Assembly (NCBI GenBank): GCA_013697955.1
Contig: JACCVV010000054.1
Coordinates: 1 to 64,000 of the forward strand
Source: Tatlockia sp.
GTDB taxonomy: Bacteria > Pseudomonadota > Gammaproteobacteria > Legionellales > Legionellaceae
DNA: 64,000 nt
Direction: 5' to 3'
The notes below the pieces were generated by a model. It was given only the letters and a program-made list of their open reading frames with translations, searched no databases and was not told where the DNA came from. A program made the translations under genes and the position numbers. Shown piece by piece: positions 1 to 9,477 of the stretch (positions are counted from its first letter, which is position 1; each line of letters starts with the position of its first letter).

Positions 1-17
1 GCACTTATACTGAATCC

Positions 18-1412
18 TTGTTTGGTGATAGCAAAGCTTTTTCCAAATATATTAACAATATGAATCTCTGCGCTCAGATTAAATCTAATCCGGACCTTCC
101 TGCTGAATCATTAATTAAAGAACGACTTAAACAACCCTTAGATTCCTTTGTTATTTGTAAAATTAATGATGAAGTTGGATATGGTCTTTTTGCCAAGAGG
201 GACATACCACCAGGAACAGTATTATTTTTATATTCCGGCATGATTTGTGAGGGACGAGAATTTTCTGAAGGTGATGATTATCAGTTTAACTGGATTCAAA
301 ATACTACAACTGCTACTGATGCTAGTCAAATTGGTGGGCTGTCTAGGTTCATGCAACATTTACCTATGGATTATCAAAAGCATAGGGACAATTTGAGAAA
401 AGGCATTACACAACGGCTAGGAAATATAATAATTGAGAAAAAAATCGAACTTGAATCTTTTCTTGATGAGATGATGAGCCAAGTTAAGGATAATGAGATC
501 AATGAAATTAACTTTAATAATCAGCAAACAAAACTACGACTTGCTCATGCCAATGTAAATATTATGACTACGGTTATCAATGGTGTTCCTATTACCATAT
601 GCATAAGTTTATATGATGGAATTAAGAAAAATGAACAAATAGGATTTTCTTATGGCAGTAATTATTGGGCCTGTAAATCAAGATTACCTAGATTTTTTAT
701 GGATAATGGCGAGCTAATTCCATTAAAAGAGTATCATCACAAACAGGATTTAACACTATCAAATAATAACAACACCATTCTTCGGAATCTAAATCCATTG
801 GTAAATTATAAAACTGCTATCGAACTGTATAAAACCCAAAAATATAATATCGCTATCAAACATCTAGACATCGCTATTGAGGGCTTTGTGAATAAAAAAA
901 GTGAAACTTCTTTAGAAGTATTAAATTGTTATTCAGCCTATGCCTCCTGCTTTAGAGAGATGGCTCTTTTTAATAAAGCAAGCAAAGCAATTGAGAAAGC
1001 GATTGAAATTTCTATCAAGTTGAATTCAAAAGAGCAAGAGTCCCTCCTGCAAAAACATCAACAGATTCTTTTGAAATCTGGATCGATTGGAATAGAAATC
1101 TATCAACAAGCAGTGATTTTTTATAAGGACAAGCAATTTATTATAGCCATGAATTTGCTCCAATTGTCTTTAACAAAATTTGAAGAAGAAAAGACTCCAC
1201 AAGATAAAAAAGCGATCTGTTATTCAACCATCAGCTCTTGTTATCGTGACATGGGCGAAATAGGAAAAGCATTAGAATCTATCAACATTGCCATCGCACT
1301 ATGCCAGAAAACATCATTTAAAAAAGAATGCGAATCAAAACTTGAAAAGTTATTGATTTTACAAGATGACAATATTATCAATTCAAGTAAATTGGACTTT
1401 ACAAATGGATAA
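18..1412 (+). CDS. SET-domain plus TPR protein, effector candidate (5' end may lie outside the window)
   Basis: The N-terminal half resembles a SET methyltransferase domain. A GYGLFAKRDIPPG stretch (about residues 54-66) matches the opening SET motif. AHANVN (176-181) sits where the NHxC-type motif falls, and GFSYGSNYW (209-217) resembles the closing GEELTYDYG segment. The C-terminal half (about 260-435) is helical with TPR-like pairs such as AIELYKTQKYNIAIKHLD. SET proteins methylate lysines, often on histones. In Legionella, SET proteins such as RomA/LegAS4 are translocated effectors, so an effector role is inferred. The listed start is TTG, an ATG lies at 60, and the frame stays open to the window edge, so the true start may be upstream. 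It is paralogous in architecture to the gene at 3624-5549. Confidence 0.7.
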   Translation: MFGDSKAFSKYINNMNLCAQIKSNPDLPAESLIKERLKQPLDSFVICKINDEVGYGLFAKRDIPPGTVLFLYSGMICEGREFSEGDDYQFNWIQNTTTATDASQIGGLSRFMQHLPMDYQKHRDNLRKGITQRLGNIIIEKKIELESFLDEMMSQVKDNEINEINFNNQQTKLRLAHANVNIMTTVINGVPITICISLYDGIKKNEQIGFSYGSNYWACKSRLPRFFMDNGELIPLKEYHHKQDLTLSNNNNTILRNLNPLVNYKTAIELYKTQKYNIAIKHLDIAIEGFVNKKSETSLEVLNCYSAYASCFREMALFNKASKAIEKAIEISIKLNSKEQESLLQKHQQILLKSGSIGIEIYQQAVIFYKDKQFIIAMNLLQLSLTKFEEEKTPQDKKAICYSTISSCYRDMGEIGKALESINIAIALCQKTSFKKECESKLEKLLILQDDNIINSSKLDFTNG

Positions 1413-2009
1413 TATGATTCTCATTACCAACTGCTGTGGGAATGGAACCTGTGCCCTTCTATGAAAAGAAGACATTGATCATGTATTTATTTTTTTTCAA
1501 AATCAATATAGCAAGTTACAGCATTCAGCTATCCTTGAATAGTTAGCTTTGCACCAGCTAGCCATTAAAATACTGGCAATGAGTATCTAAAATCCGGTTT
1601 TCATGCTGACTTAAATTGATTGATTTTGATCGTTAATTTGTTTTTGTATAACAGCTATTGCTAGACCAGTTGAAAACAAAGTAAACGCTTGAACCTGAGA
1701 TGAAGGCGTTATTACGCGCCCGAATCGGCTCCGATAACCGCTACAACTAGACTGGAAGCATTACTCGGCTCTGGATAGAAGTATTTTCATTTAAAGAATT
1801 ATTTCTACCAAAAAATAACCATGCTGAGAAGGCTGTACCTTCTAGTAAACTATTCCTCGCTACTCTTTTAGCTATATCAATTAAAAATTTCTTAGTTATA
1901 CCTTTATATTGAATACTCAATTAGGGTTAAAATTTGAATTCATTTGTAAAATGTAGCCAATTAGAATGGGAAACATCTGGAAGTCAAATTATTTATAGGA
2001 AGTTATTGC
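1413..2009. other. Intergenic region with no recognisable gene
   Basis: About 600 bases between the first SET-TPR gene and the YdcF-like gene hold no convincing ORF on either strand. A short GC-richer island lies near 1700-1770 in otherwise AT-rich DNA. The minus strand there stays open for roughly 30 codons, without a start codon or recognisable protein. It may be decayed coding or mobile DNA, but nothing identifiable remains. A purine-rich ribosome binding site for the next gene is at the right end. Confidence 0.4.
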
Positions 2010-3047
2010 ATGATATTAAAGATAATTTCAGATTTTTTACAATTGCCCACAGCCCAAGTTGAATATCTCATCATCCTACTTATTCAGGAAGGCTTTTGCC
2101 AGGAAATATTTTATTGGGAGGGGGCGCAATATGATTCCAAAAACATAAAAAACCAGAGTGATTTAATCGAATTTTTACAAGCATTCTGCCAGTCACAATG
2201 GTTTAAAGGTCATGACCGATTAAAATTGCCTGACAATATTACGTCGTACAAGAGTAAGCACTATTTTTCTCTATTTGAAGGTTTTGGCTTAACTAAAACC
2301 TTCTCCTATACTGCTCAAGAGAATCCCGATTTTTCCGTAATATTGGGCTCAACAGAATTGGATACTCGTTCTCGAGTTGACTCATTAAAAAATGACCTGT
2401 TAAAGGGTTGTTGGCCAAAACAAAATTTAATTTTTGGTTTGGGCTCTAATCGTCAACTGGGGTACTCTCCTTTAGAATTAGAGGAGGAAAGTAAAAGAAA
2501 ACTTCTAATGCAAAACCAGAAGCCCACAGAAATGAATATGGTCACTATGCAAACCTCTGAGATGCTTAGGGATTTAATATTAGAAGATAGCACTTTTTCA
2601 AGATTGTCCTACCAAGCTATAAATACAGCATTTTCCGAACTTAAATCTTTTAAAGAACACCGCATTATTACAGCCGATACTGCAAGCAGTTTAAAAAGTT
2701 TTGTTGAAAATGGTTCCAATTTTAAAGAAAAAAAATCAGTTTATATCGCTATTTATTCAAACCAACCCTACATCCTACGCCAACACAGAGATATACAATT
2801 AACACTTGGACCTGATTATAAAGTAGTGGGAGTTGGAGCAGCATTAAACGAAGTCGATTTCGATTGCAATGATAAAAGTGTTGGTGAATTATTTGGGGAA
2901 ATAGCCAGACTGGTTAACATTAACTACAAAGCAGATCATCTAAAAAACTTTGATATTGCATTAACACAAGCTGAAATCGATAAAATTGGTGAAATACAGC
3001 AAATGGGGAATATCGAACCATCCAATTATCGATTTAAGTATACCTAA
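2010..3047 (+). CDS. YdcF/DUF218-like hypothetical protein
   Basis: This 345-residue protein has no signal peptide or obvious membrane segment. The middle follows the plan of the DUF218 (YdcF/SanA/ElyC) fold: a hydrophobic strand ending VILGSTELDTRSR (about 109-121), a second strand LIFGLGSNRQ, a TEMNMVTMQTSEML helix where DUF218 proteins carry a conserved Glu, and a late strand VYIAIYSNQPYILRQ (about 243-257) at the usual VTS-x-YHxxRA position. Key residues are divergent, so the family call is tentative and biochemical function unknown. An AGGAAG ribosome binding site precedes the ATG. It lies between two SET-TPR genes in an accessory block, so an effector or phage-derived origin is possible but unproven. 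Confidence 0.5.
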   Translation: MILKIISDFLQLPTAQVEYLIILLIQEGFCQEIFYWEGAQYDSKNIKNQSDLIEFLQAFCQSQWFKGHDRLKLPDNITSYKSKHYFSLFEGFGLTKTFSYTAQENPDFSVILGSTELDTRSRVDSLKNDLLKGCWPKQNLIFGLGSNRQLGYSPLELEEESKRKLLMQNQKPTEMNMVTMQTSEMLRDLILEDSTFSRLSYQAINTAFSELKSFKEHRIITADTASSLKSFVENGSNFKEKKSVYIAIYSNQPYILRQHRDIQLTLGPDYKVVGVGAALNEVDFDCNDKSVGELFGEIARLVNINYKADHLKNFDIALTQAEIDKIGEIQQMGNIEPSNYRFKYT

Positions 3048-3623
3048 ATTAAATGCTCCCCTAAATGGTCAACGTTTACCCTTGGGTTATTCTTACACGG
3101 GCCCTGTATAAGACCCCCTAAAAGTGGGCGTTCTGAGCAATCGAGCGAAATAGGCCTTTAGGTAGCAGGAATAGTTAATTACTTAAGGTCAATTATTTTG
3201 TCCTAAGACCGAAATTATAGTTGAGTTATACATAAATTTGACCAGAGAGGAATCAAACTATTGATGAGGTATTTTTAATTTATGGGTTAATTAATTGCTT
3301 AATATGCCACCGCCTCAGATGGTAATTTCATCCTTTAACCCTATTTTATACCGAGATACTTTGCAATTTTTCTTCTATATGGGCGTTCTAAGAAAAACTA
3401 TGTATAGGGTAGTTTTTCATAGGTCTGCTTTTGTCAAAATTTATACATTTATTTTTACTTATTCCATATTGCCAAGAACCTTGGCAGTATTTTTGATCGT
3501 TAACTGCAACCTTAATTTATTTCGGTGCTTAGTTTGAATGCCCGCAGCCCCCTATGTGTAAAAGTTCAACGGAATTACTTCAATATTTCTTGCAATTATT
3601 CGTTTAACGACTTTCCACGCCCA
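3048..3623. other. Intergenic region with small hairpins and repeated GGGCGT motifs
   Basis: This 576-base stretch has one weak ORF (3295-3537, plus) that looks non-coding. It holds a 9-bp AT-rich hairpin (3392-3400 with 3410-3418) and a GCCAAG/CTTGGC hairpin. A GGGCGT-containing motif occurs three times: AGTGGGCGT at 3123-3131, TGGGCGTTCT at 3380-3389, and inverted as ACGCCCACT at 3617-3625, overlapping the end of the next gene. The pattern could be remains of an insertion sequence or a structured RNA; neither is established. Confidence 0.35.
3470..3494 (+). terminator. Possible Rho-independent terminator
   Basis: TGCCAAG pairs with CTTGGCA around a 3-base loop, followed by a T-rich tail. 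The stem is only 7 bp and the nearest plus-strand gene ends more than 400 bases upstream, so its function is uncertain. Confidence 0.3.
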
Positions 3624-5549
3624 CTAAAAGGACCGAAAAGAATATTCAAATTGCTCTTCTACTACTAAAGTCTGATTTTCTAAAATAGCTAATTTTTCTC
3701 GACATTCATTGCTTCGTAACTGGATACTTTGTAAATTACATGTAGCATCTGCCATTTTTGAGGCAGCTCGAATCATATATTCAGCCATGTTAAAGAAATA
3801 TAACGCATTTTCAAATAAATTAGATTTTTTATACGCATTTGCTAATCCCCAGACAATAGTCAATGTTTTTTTACTCACATAGATATAATTGCCGAATTGG
3901 TATAACTCAGGTGGCTGAGGTTCTGTTAACCTGGATTCAGAAATACTATATTCCAATGCTATCTGCCAAGCATTTATTGCATTTACAAAATCTTCTGATT
4001 TATAGCAAGCTAAACCGCTTTTATAAATCACTTCTCGCTTTTCTGAAAAAAATTTGGCTGATGTTTTACTTTCCAGATAATCTGCACTGATAGAATAAGG
4101 GTGCCAATTAAAAGCAGGATTTCTAGACTCAACACGAAGATGATCCACAGCTTGGGGATTACATAAAAAATTGAATGCAGAATGAGGACTGACAAGAAAA
4201 GCCAAACTTTGCTTTTCATTAAGTTTTTTAGGTAATAGCGAAAAAAAATCTAGCTGTTGCAGTTTGTCTATATAAACCTTAAATAACTTATTCGCGACCA
4301 TTAAAGCAGAGGTTTTACCTTCTTCTATAAGGTTTTTGAAAAAATCCTTATTTTTATTTGCAATACTTAATGCATGCTCAAACAGTACGGGATTTTTTTT
4401 AATGAGTATCCATAATTCATCCGAGCTTGAAGTTAAAAGACGTTCTAATAATAAATCAGGCTTTATGGTTGAGTTTATTTCTGTTAAAGAATTGGCTCTC
4501 AAAGCAAGAAGGGGATTAATGGGTTGGCTGGTTTTATCAAATAGAACCATCTCGTTTTTACTTATAAATTTTTCTACCGTAGATCTGTAATTGAATGTCA
4601 ATTGGGTCCCTGCAGTAACATCTTGCGTAGTAATCAATATAGCAATGGATTGCGGGGTTACCTTCCCTTTCCTTGTTAACCGCATGGGAAGCATATTTAT
4701 TCCATTAGCTGCTGTTGTCATAGGCACAATCGGGGTATGTTGTATTAGAGAAGCCGTATTTTTTGTATTCGCATTTTCACCACTAATACAAAGAACAAAA
4801 CGTGAATTGGCTCCATTACAAAAATGGTCAGGAGTTTTAGCATAATCTTTAACAAATTTAACAATCGTAGTTAACACAGTATTAAGGTTTTCTTGTAAAT
4901 TTTTAGAATTATATTTCAAAAGATCAAACTTATTATTTTGAAGCTTATTCAACCTATTTAATAGTTCAGGAAGTTCTGCGACAGGAATAATATTGGCATT
5001 ACTTAATTGTTTGGCTAGTGCCAAATACCAAACTTTATCCCTTTCATTCCAAATTAATGCAACCCGGCAATTAATTGGTTTATTGTTTTGATATTCCATA
5101 AAAATATCTACTTGTATGGTATCTAGAAATTCTTCTAAAAGTATTTCTGTTGACAAGTCAAAATTTAACATTCGTATTTCAATTTGGTTTGCTAAATGAT
5201 TTTCGAAATTTTGATCATCACATTCAATAGAATATTTGTCGCCCGAGACAAGGAATTGAATGTTGCCCCCATAAGGTAAAGCAGAACCGATAGGAATCCG
5301 TTTAGTTGCAACTATTCCTCTACCGGCAGATCCCAAATCACAAGTCTGGATTGAATCATTTGAAATTAAGATATAATTATTTTCAAGCAATAATGCCTTT
5401 ATTTCCTCATTACTGGGTATTGTAATGTTAAGGCATTTTTCAATTCGAGGATCTACGGTAATCCACTGTTCTTCCCTGGGATTAGAATCAATTGTTATAT
5501 TGTTGAAAAAAAACATTGCCTCTTTGATTTCGTGAGTAGGCTTTCGCAT
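3624..5549 (-). CDS. SET-domain plus TPR-like protein, effector candidate
   Basis: A 641-residue protein with a divergent, split SET domain. The opening motif is AGRGIVATKRIPIGSA (about 75-90), followed by LPYGG. The closing parts are TTAANGINMLPM (about 278-289) and VTAGTQLTFNYRS (about 311-323), whose Tyr lies where the SET catalytic tyrosine is expected. A roughly 130-residue insertion separates the halves. The C-terminal third (about 505-620) is helical with TPR-like units, including ACYKSEDFVNAINAWQIALEY. An AAGG ribosome binding site precedes the ATG. Its architecture matches the SET-TPR protein at the left window edge but the sequences have diverged strongly, so recent duplication is unlikely. 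A host-directed methyltransferase role is inferred from Legionella SET effectors; activity is untested. Confidence 0.65.
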   Translation of the reverse strand: MRKPTHEIKEAMFFFNNITIDSNPREEQWITVDPRIEKCLNITIPSNEEIKALLLENNYILISNDSIQTCDLGSAGRGIVATKRIPIGSALPYGGNIQFLVSGDKYSIECDDQNFENHLANQIEIRMLNFDLSTEILLEEFLDTIQVDIFMEYQNNKPINCRVALIWNERDKVWYLALAKQLSNANIIPVAELPELLNRLNKLQNNKFDLLKYNSKNLQENLNTVLTTIVKFVKDYAKTPDHFCNGANSRFVLCISGENANTKNTASLIQHTPIVPMTTAANGINMLPMRLTRKGKVTPQSIAILITTQDVTAGTQLTFNYRSTVEKFISKNEMVLFDKTSQPINPLLALRANSLTEINSTIKPDLLLERLLTSSSDELWILIKKNPVLFEHALSIANKNKDFFKNLIEEGKTSALMVANKLFKVYIDKLQQLDFFSLLPKKLNEKQSLAFLVSPHSAFNFLCNPQAVDHLRVESRNPAFNWHPYSISADYLESKTSAKFFSEKREVIYKSGLACYKSEDFVNAINAWQIALEYSISESRLTEPQPPELYQFGNYIYVSKKTLTIVWGLANAYKKSNLFENALYFFNMAEYMIRAASKMADATCNLQSIQLRSNECREKLAILENQTLVVEEQFEYSFRSF

Positions 5550-5788
5550 GATTTACCTTAAATAGGACATGAGTGCTTCCTGCAATTTATGTGTTTATAA
5601 AAAGAATATATTGTACAAATTATTACACAGAAAGTAAAGAATAATGCTTCAATAGAGGGTTTATTGGGTATTTTGTTGCTGGGAAGTCTTGACGCCTTAG
5701 CCTTTGGGAAGGTTAAAAGATAGGTGTGATTAACCCTTTTAATATTGTTCAGACAGACCAAGGATTTTATAATTGGCTGAACTAAAAA

Positions 5789-6139
5789 TTAATAATAAAC
5801 GCTAAGAAAATTGGGTACGATCATCATTATCAAAAAAGAAACCACTGAAACAACAATGAGATTTATTTGTAGCGATGTTTTTTTTCCAAATAATCTGAAT
5901 ATTTGCAAAATTAAGGCAGAAAAAAACAACAAAAGAGCCCATAAATTAAAGACAATGAGTAAGGAAATCATTAACCTATCGACGCTGAATTGAAAATTCG
6001 AATGAGCTTGAAGTATATTCCCTCGATTGTAAAAAAAAGAAAGAAGGTATTTAGCAAAATAAATAAGTATCAAAATTAACGCATAAGTTCTTAGAAAATT
6101 TAAACTTAGTAACTTTTGTTTTAAATTATCTTTGTTCAA
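5789..6139 (-). CDS. Small integral membrane protein of unknown function
   Basis: A 116-residue protein with three hydrophobic segments (about 16-36, 54-82 and 92-112) separated by short basic loops, consistent with a small inner-membrane protein. No family is recognised. The start is TTG with an AAGG-type site about 8 bases upstream, so translation may be weak. It lies upstream of the minus-strand SET-TPR gene, separated by about 240 bases with no convincing gene, so co-transcription is possible but unproven. Confidence 0.45.
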   Translation of the reverse strand: MNKDNLKQKLLSLNFLRTYALILILIYFAKYLLSFFYNRGNILQAHSNFQFSVDRLMISLLIVFNLWALLLFFSALILQIFRLFGKKTSLQINLIVVSVVSFLIMMIVPNFLSVYY

Positions 6140-6278
6140 TTTTATACCTTATTTATTATCTCCGTGCTTATTATCCTATAAAAATATTAGTATTGTAATA
6201 ATTAACAATTCGCTAAAAACTCTAAGCTCAAGCTTTATGAATTAAAGGTGACATGTAGCGGGAAAATATGGATCTAGA

Positions 6279-6496
6279 GGGTCGAGCCGGGAATCCCAAA
6301 ATTTCTGATTAGCACGAAATATACGCTTAACCATCAAATTAAGTTAAATTGAGTTGATATTAAACTTTAAAATGGCTTTATTTTCAGGATAATATTGCTC
6401 AACAGAATGCAGTATAGTCAATGGACGCAATTAAATTACAATATATAAAATAATTATGCAGGAGTCAGAAATTCTGGGGATTCCCGGCTCGACCCC
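6279..6496. mobile_element. MITE-like element with ~30-bp terminal inverted repeats
   Basis: The ends are near-perfect inverted repeats. GGGTCGAGCCGGGAATCCC starts the left end, and its exact reverse complement closes the right end. The match continues inward to TTTCTG with one mismatch and one indel (arms 6279-6307 and 6467-6496). The 218-base unit has no ORF, and its AT-rich interior contrasts with GC-rich ends. This fits a non-autonomous MITE or a large palindromic intergenic repeat. No clear target duplication is visible, although both flanks are TA-rich. Confidence 0.6.
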
Positions 6497-6575
6497 TATA
6501 TATCGTTAAAAAAATAAATTTCTCTGCTCGATAGGAAAGACTAAAGAAAGCACTTTTTGAGTACAATATAATTTT

Positions 6576-6606
6576 AAAAAAGCCCGATCTAATAGATAAG
6601 ATCGAG
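6576..6606 (-). terminator. Rho-independent terminator of the 278-codon membrane protein gene
   Basis: Read on the minus strand, CGATCT and AGATCG pair around an 8-base loop, extended by flanking G/C pairs, followed by GGGC and six T. It lies about 30 bases past the stop of the gene at 6633-7442. Confidence 0.6.
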
Positions 6607-6632
6607 GTCATAATCTCTAGTAAAACAAATGC

Positions 6633-7442
6633 TCATATGACCAGGTTCTGAGATTTCTGATCTTTATCAGAGGATATCCAATCAGATATGAGATTAAATA
6701 GGAGATAACCTAAATAGGCCCATCCGATCACAGGTATACAAACTGCTAAGATAATCATCCCTATAGTTGGTTTATCAATATCCCAAACTACAGTTTCTTT
6801 CGCTGGTTGGAAAAATTGATTAGATTTCCCTAGGTCTTTTTCTAATGGATTATTCGCTTTTGGAATCAAAAGCGGATTTTTATTGTCTTCGTCCTTGGTC
6901 TCAACTATTTTCTCATTTCCACAAGAACTTTCTGTATTTAAAATTTCAATAGTAGAAAGTGAACTCTCGATTAGCTTATCTACCTCGATAATCTTCACCT
7001 CAGTATTATCATTAGCTGGTAAAGTTACTTTTTCTTTAATCTCTAACTCACTATTTACTTCTTTATTGTTTTGCAATGCATTCTCAAACGAGCGAGGGAA
7101 AGGATATGAAAAATTTGGAAGAGATTTTGCGCAAATCGTTTTTAGATGAAACAAACTCTCGCTAAAAAATTCTTCATCAACAAGGATGTTTTCCTTTCTT
7201 TTATAAACTGCAGCGTCAAAGACCTTCCGAGCATATCTCGCCAGGTAATTTAGATCGGATTCCGTACTGTATTGAGATTTATCATTTAGTTTAGAAATAT
7301 GGTGTTCCCAAGACACAGAATTCTTGGATAAGCGGGGTAATTTTCCTGAGCCGGGTCTGTTCTCATCCTGAGTAAATTCTGCAGAAGCATATGCCGCTTG
7401 CGCATAGCTAAGAATATTTTCAAGATAATAGAATTTTGACAT
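6633..7442 (-). CDS. Unknown protein with C-terminal membrane anchor, effector candidate
   Basis: No family is recognised. The protein is mostly polar with an acidic, low-complexity middle (about residues 125-215). It ends in a hydrophobic hairpin (about 225-258 from this start) containing IGMIILAVCIPVIGWAYLGY, then a short charged tail. One or two C-terminal transmembrane segments after a soluble region is common among Legionella effectors acting on host membranes, but that role is inference. The frame opens at an ATG at 7469, nine codons earlier. A near-consensus promoter ends exactly at that upstream ATG, so the first ATG on its transcript is the one at 7442, chosen here. A terminator follows at 6576-6606, suggesting a single-gene unit. 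Confidence 0.5.
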   Translation of the reverse strand: MSKFYYLENILSYAQAAYASAEFTQDENRPGSGKLPRLSKNSVSWEHHISKLNDKSQYSTESDLNYLARYARKVFDAAVYKRKENILVDEEFFSESLFHLKTICAKSLPNFSYPFPRSFENALQNNKEVNSELEIKEKVTLPANDNTEVKIIEVDKLIESSLSTIEILNTESSCGNEKIVETKDEDNKNPLLIPKANNPLEKDLGKSNQFFQPAKETVVWDIDKPTIGMIILAVCIPVIGWAYLGYLLFNLISDWISSDKDQKSQNLVI

Positions 7443-7469
7443 GCCTTTAATTACCCAAATAAGAAACAT

Positions 7470-7496
7470 ATTATATAAATTTTAAACAAATGTCAA
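7470..7496 (-). promoter_or_regulatory. Near-consensus sigma-70 promoter
   Basis: On the minus strand a perfect TTGACA (7491-7496) is followed after 15 bases by a perfect TATAAT (7470-7475). The spacer is 2 bases short of optimum. Transcription would begin near 7463, about 20 bases before the ATG at 7442. The -35 box overlaps the end of the upstream broken gene. Confidence 0.5.
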
Positions 7497-9249
7497 TCCT
7501 TCAGATAACCTATTTTTATATACCCACAATCTTCCTGAGGCAACTTAGTTGCTATTATTTGAATAATATTAAATACCACGTCCTGAGGAAAAGAGTGTTT
7601 GGATAGTATCGAATTGATAAGTAAGTAATGTATGACTGGCCATTTTGATATCATGCTGATGAAATCATTTAACTCAGCAGATTTAATCATTTTCGAATCA
7701 AAAAAATCCAACCATTCTTGTGTATTTTTTGTTGCAAAAAACTGTTGGTTACTTAATAACAACTTTGCTTGTGATACATCGAAATTTCTTATATCAATCT
7801 GGCCATTGCACCTCATTGTTACATCTCTAAACCAGACTTCATCAGAAACATTATTGTCACTATAGAGCAAAAACTTTTCTAGTGGACATTTTGCGAGATC
7901 ATCTATTTTGACTGACAGAAAATAACCATTCATATAATTAAATTTATCATGAGGTTGATAATGGTTATGCCTTTCCAGTTTTAATATCTTGTTGCTTAAC
8001 TTGTGCAATTTATTTTGAGCTTTGATCGAAAAATTCCTGCTCATCTTGCTAAAGACTTTAAAATAAATTACCGCTTGATTATCACTAGTCCTGATACCTT
8101 CATCCCAATAACATGCTTTCCTGTTAATTTGATCAGCCAGATATTCACATTTTATTATCATCGGTTGCTGTCTGAAATGTTCCCATCTTTTCATTTCGTG
8201 CTTGACACACTCTATTTTATTTTCTACAGCTATTTTTTGCGGGTGATTTTTTTCTATTAAAAACAGGGAAAGCAACTTAAGATCCAGCAGATATCGATAT
8301 TGAATTAATGAACAATATTGGTAGGAATATTGATTGAGCTTTTCGTCACCAGGTTTCCAGTCCATAGCAGCACTCGTACTTAGTGGCAATTTAGCCAATG
8401 CACCTCTATTAAATTTACAACCCTCGTAGGTATCTTCATAAACAGATTTAATAACCCCCGCAGCTTTCCTGTCACAGGTGATGGATATAATGCATTCCAC
8501 CAATTTTTGTGCGACTTCCAAACCACTAGACGATGTATTATTGACCTCAACGAATGAATCGCTATGTATACTAAGATAATCACTAATAAGACCATTTGAA
8601 TAATTTTTGTCCTTTCTCTGCACATTATGTGAATAAAGGTCTTTAACTATCAGATCATAGGAGCAAATTGCACGATACTCATTAGAAATAGAGTTTTGCG
8701 ATGAGGAAGCTTCAAAACTAATAGAAGTGATAGACCTGCATCAGGAACTAATTCAAACCTGCTCTTATCTTGATAACGCAACTCAGTTAACACTTTAATT
8801 AACTTCTCTCGCGCAATGTTTGCTCAACTCTATTGTCACAAGGTTTAAAATAAAAAATATAATGAAAATATAAATCCATTTTTGTGGCTATATACTTCTC
8901 TTTTTCAGCAAATTGTTCTATATCACAACCTCTCACAGACAAAATTTTCATGATTTCATCAAAAGGCAATTTAACAATTAATTCAAAATGATCACGCCAG
9001 ATAACCTCGTGATATAAGTCCGCAGCGCTGGGAATTTTAAACTTTAGCCAAGATTTATCAATTGGTGGAGTGGTCTCTTTATCGCGACTAAAAACCAGGA
9101 GTAATTTTTCTGATAAGGGATAATCTTTAATTCTTGCATCATGATTTATCTGTATTTTAGAATTAAGGTGATCTTAAGTTGGAGAGTATGAGTTAATTTA
9201 ACACATTGACGTGGAGGTGTAAAAGCTCGTGCTGGTGCAAATTAGTCAT
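7493..9249 (-). pseudogene. Broken gene of unknown family (several frameshifts and stops)
   Basis: The longest intact piece is 7493-8623 (376 codons from GTG, no recognised family). Coding continues upstream in the same frame to a stop at 8741-8743. The sequence then resumes in a second frame, with residues reading about IKVLTELRYQDKSRFELVPDAG, and beyond about 8820 in a third frame that stays open from 8799 to 9173. A plausible original start is the ATG at 9247-9249, preceded by a strong AAAGGAG site, but that frame stops after 18 codons at 9193. At least two frameshifts plus a nonsense or frame break therefore separate the start from the surviving 3' part. The original product would have been roughly 580 residues. 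Whether the surviving C-terminal ORF is still expressed cannot be told. Confidence 0.65.
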
Positions 9250-9477
9250 AAATACTCCTTTAACGTGTGGAAATACGCATTGATAATGAATTATTAATTC
9301 GAATAAAGAGGATAAGGCAGGCCGCGGTATATAATCTTGCTGTTCTACAAGAGCCACAACAGATTACTTAAACTCCATTTCAACGCCTCTAAACTTTAAA
9401 AATGAGGCTTTCGTCATTTTCAAACGATTAATAAATCGCTACCTAAAATAATATTAAGTATGTGCCAGGATTTTAAA

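Noticed and set aside
3295-3537. 80-codon plus-strand ORF
   Set aside because: Starts without a ribosome binding site, composition is non-protein-like, and it contains hairpins.
4028-4845. Several ORFs of 60-85 codons antisense to or overlapping the second SET-TPR gene
   Set aside because: They are shadows of a long, well-supported gene with a proper start and motifs.
5558-5761. 67-codon minus-strand ORF upstream of the second SET-TPR gene
   Set aside because: No clear ribosome binding site, unlike any family, and the codon pattern looks random; it probably lies in the leader of the SET-TPR gene.
8380-8625. 81-codon minus-strand ORF starting at the end of the broken gene
   Set aside because: It is a second frame of the same region; the 376-codon frame carries the coding signal.
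9399-9420. AAAATGA/TCATTTT inverted repeat downstream of tadA
   Set aside because: Short AT-rich stem with an 8-base loop and no convincing T run.
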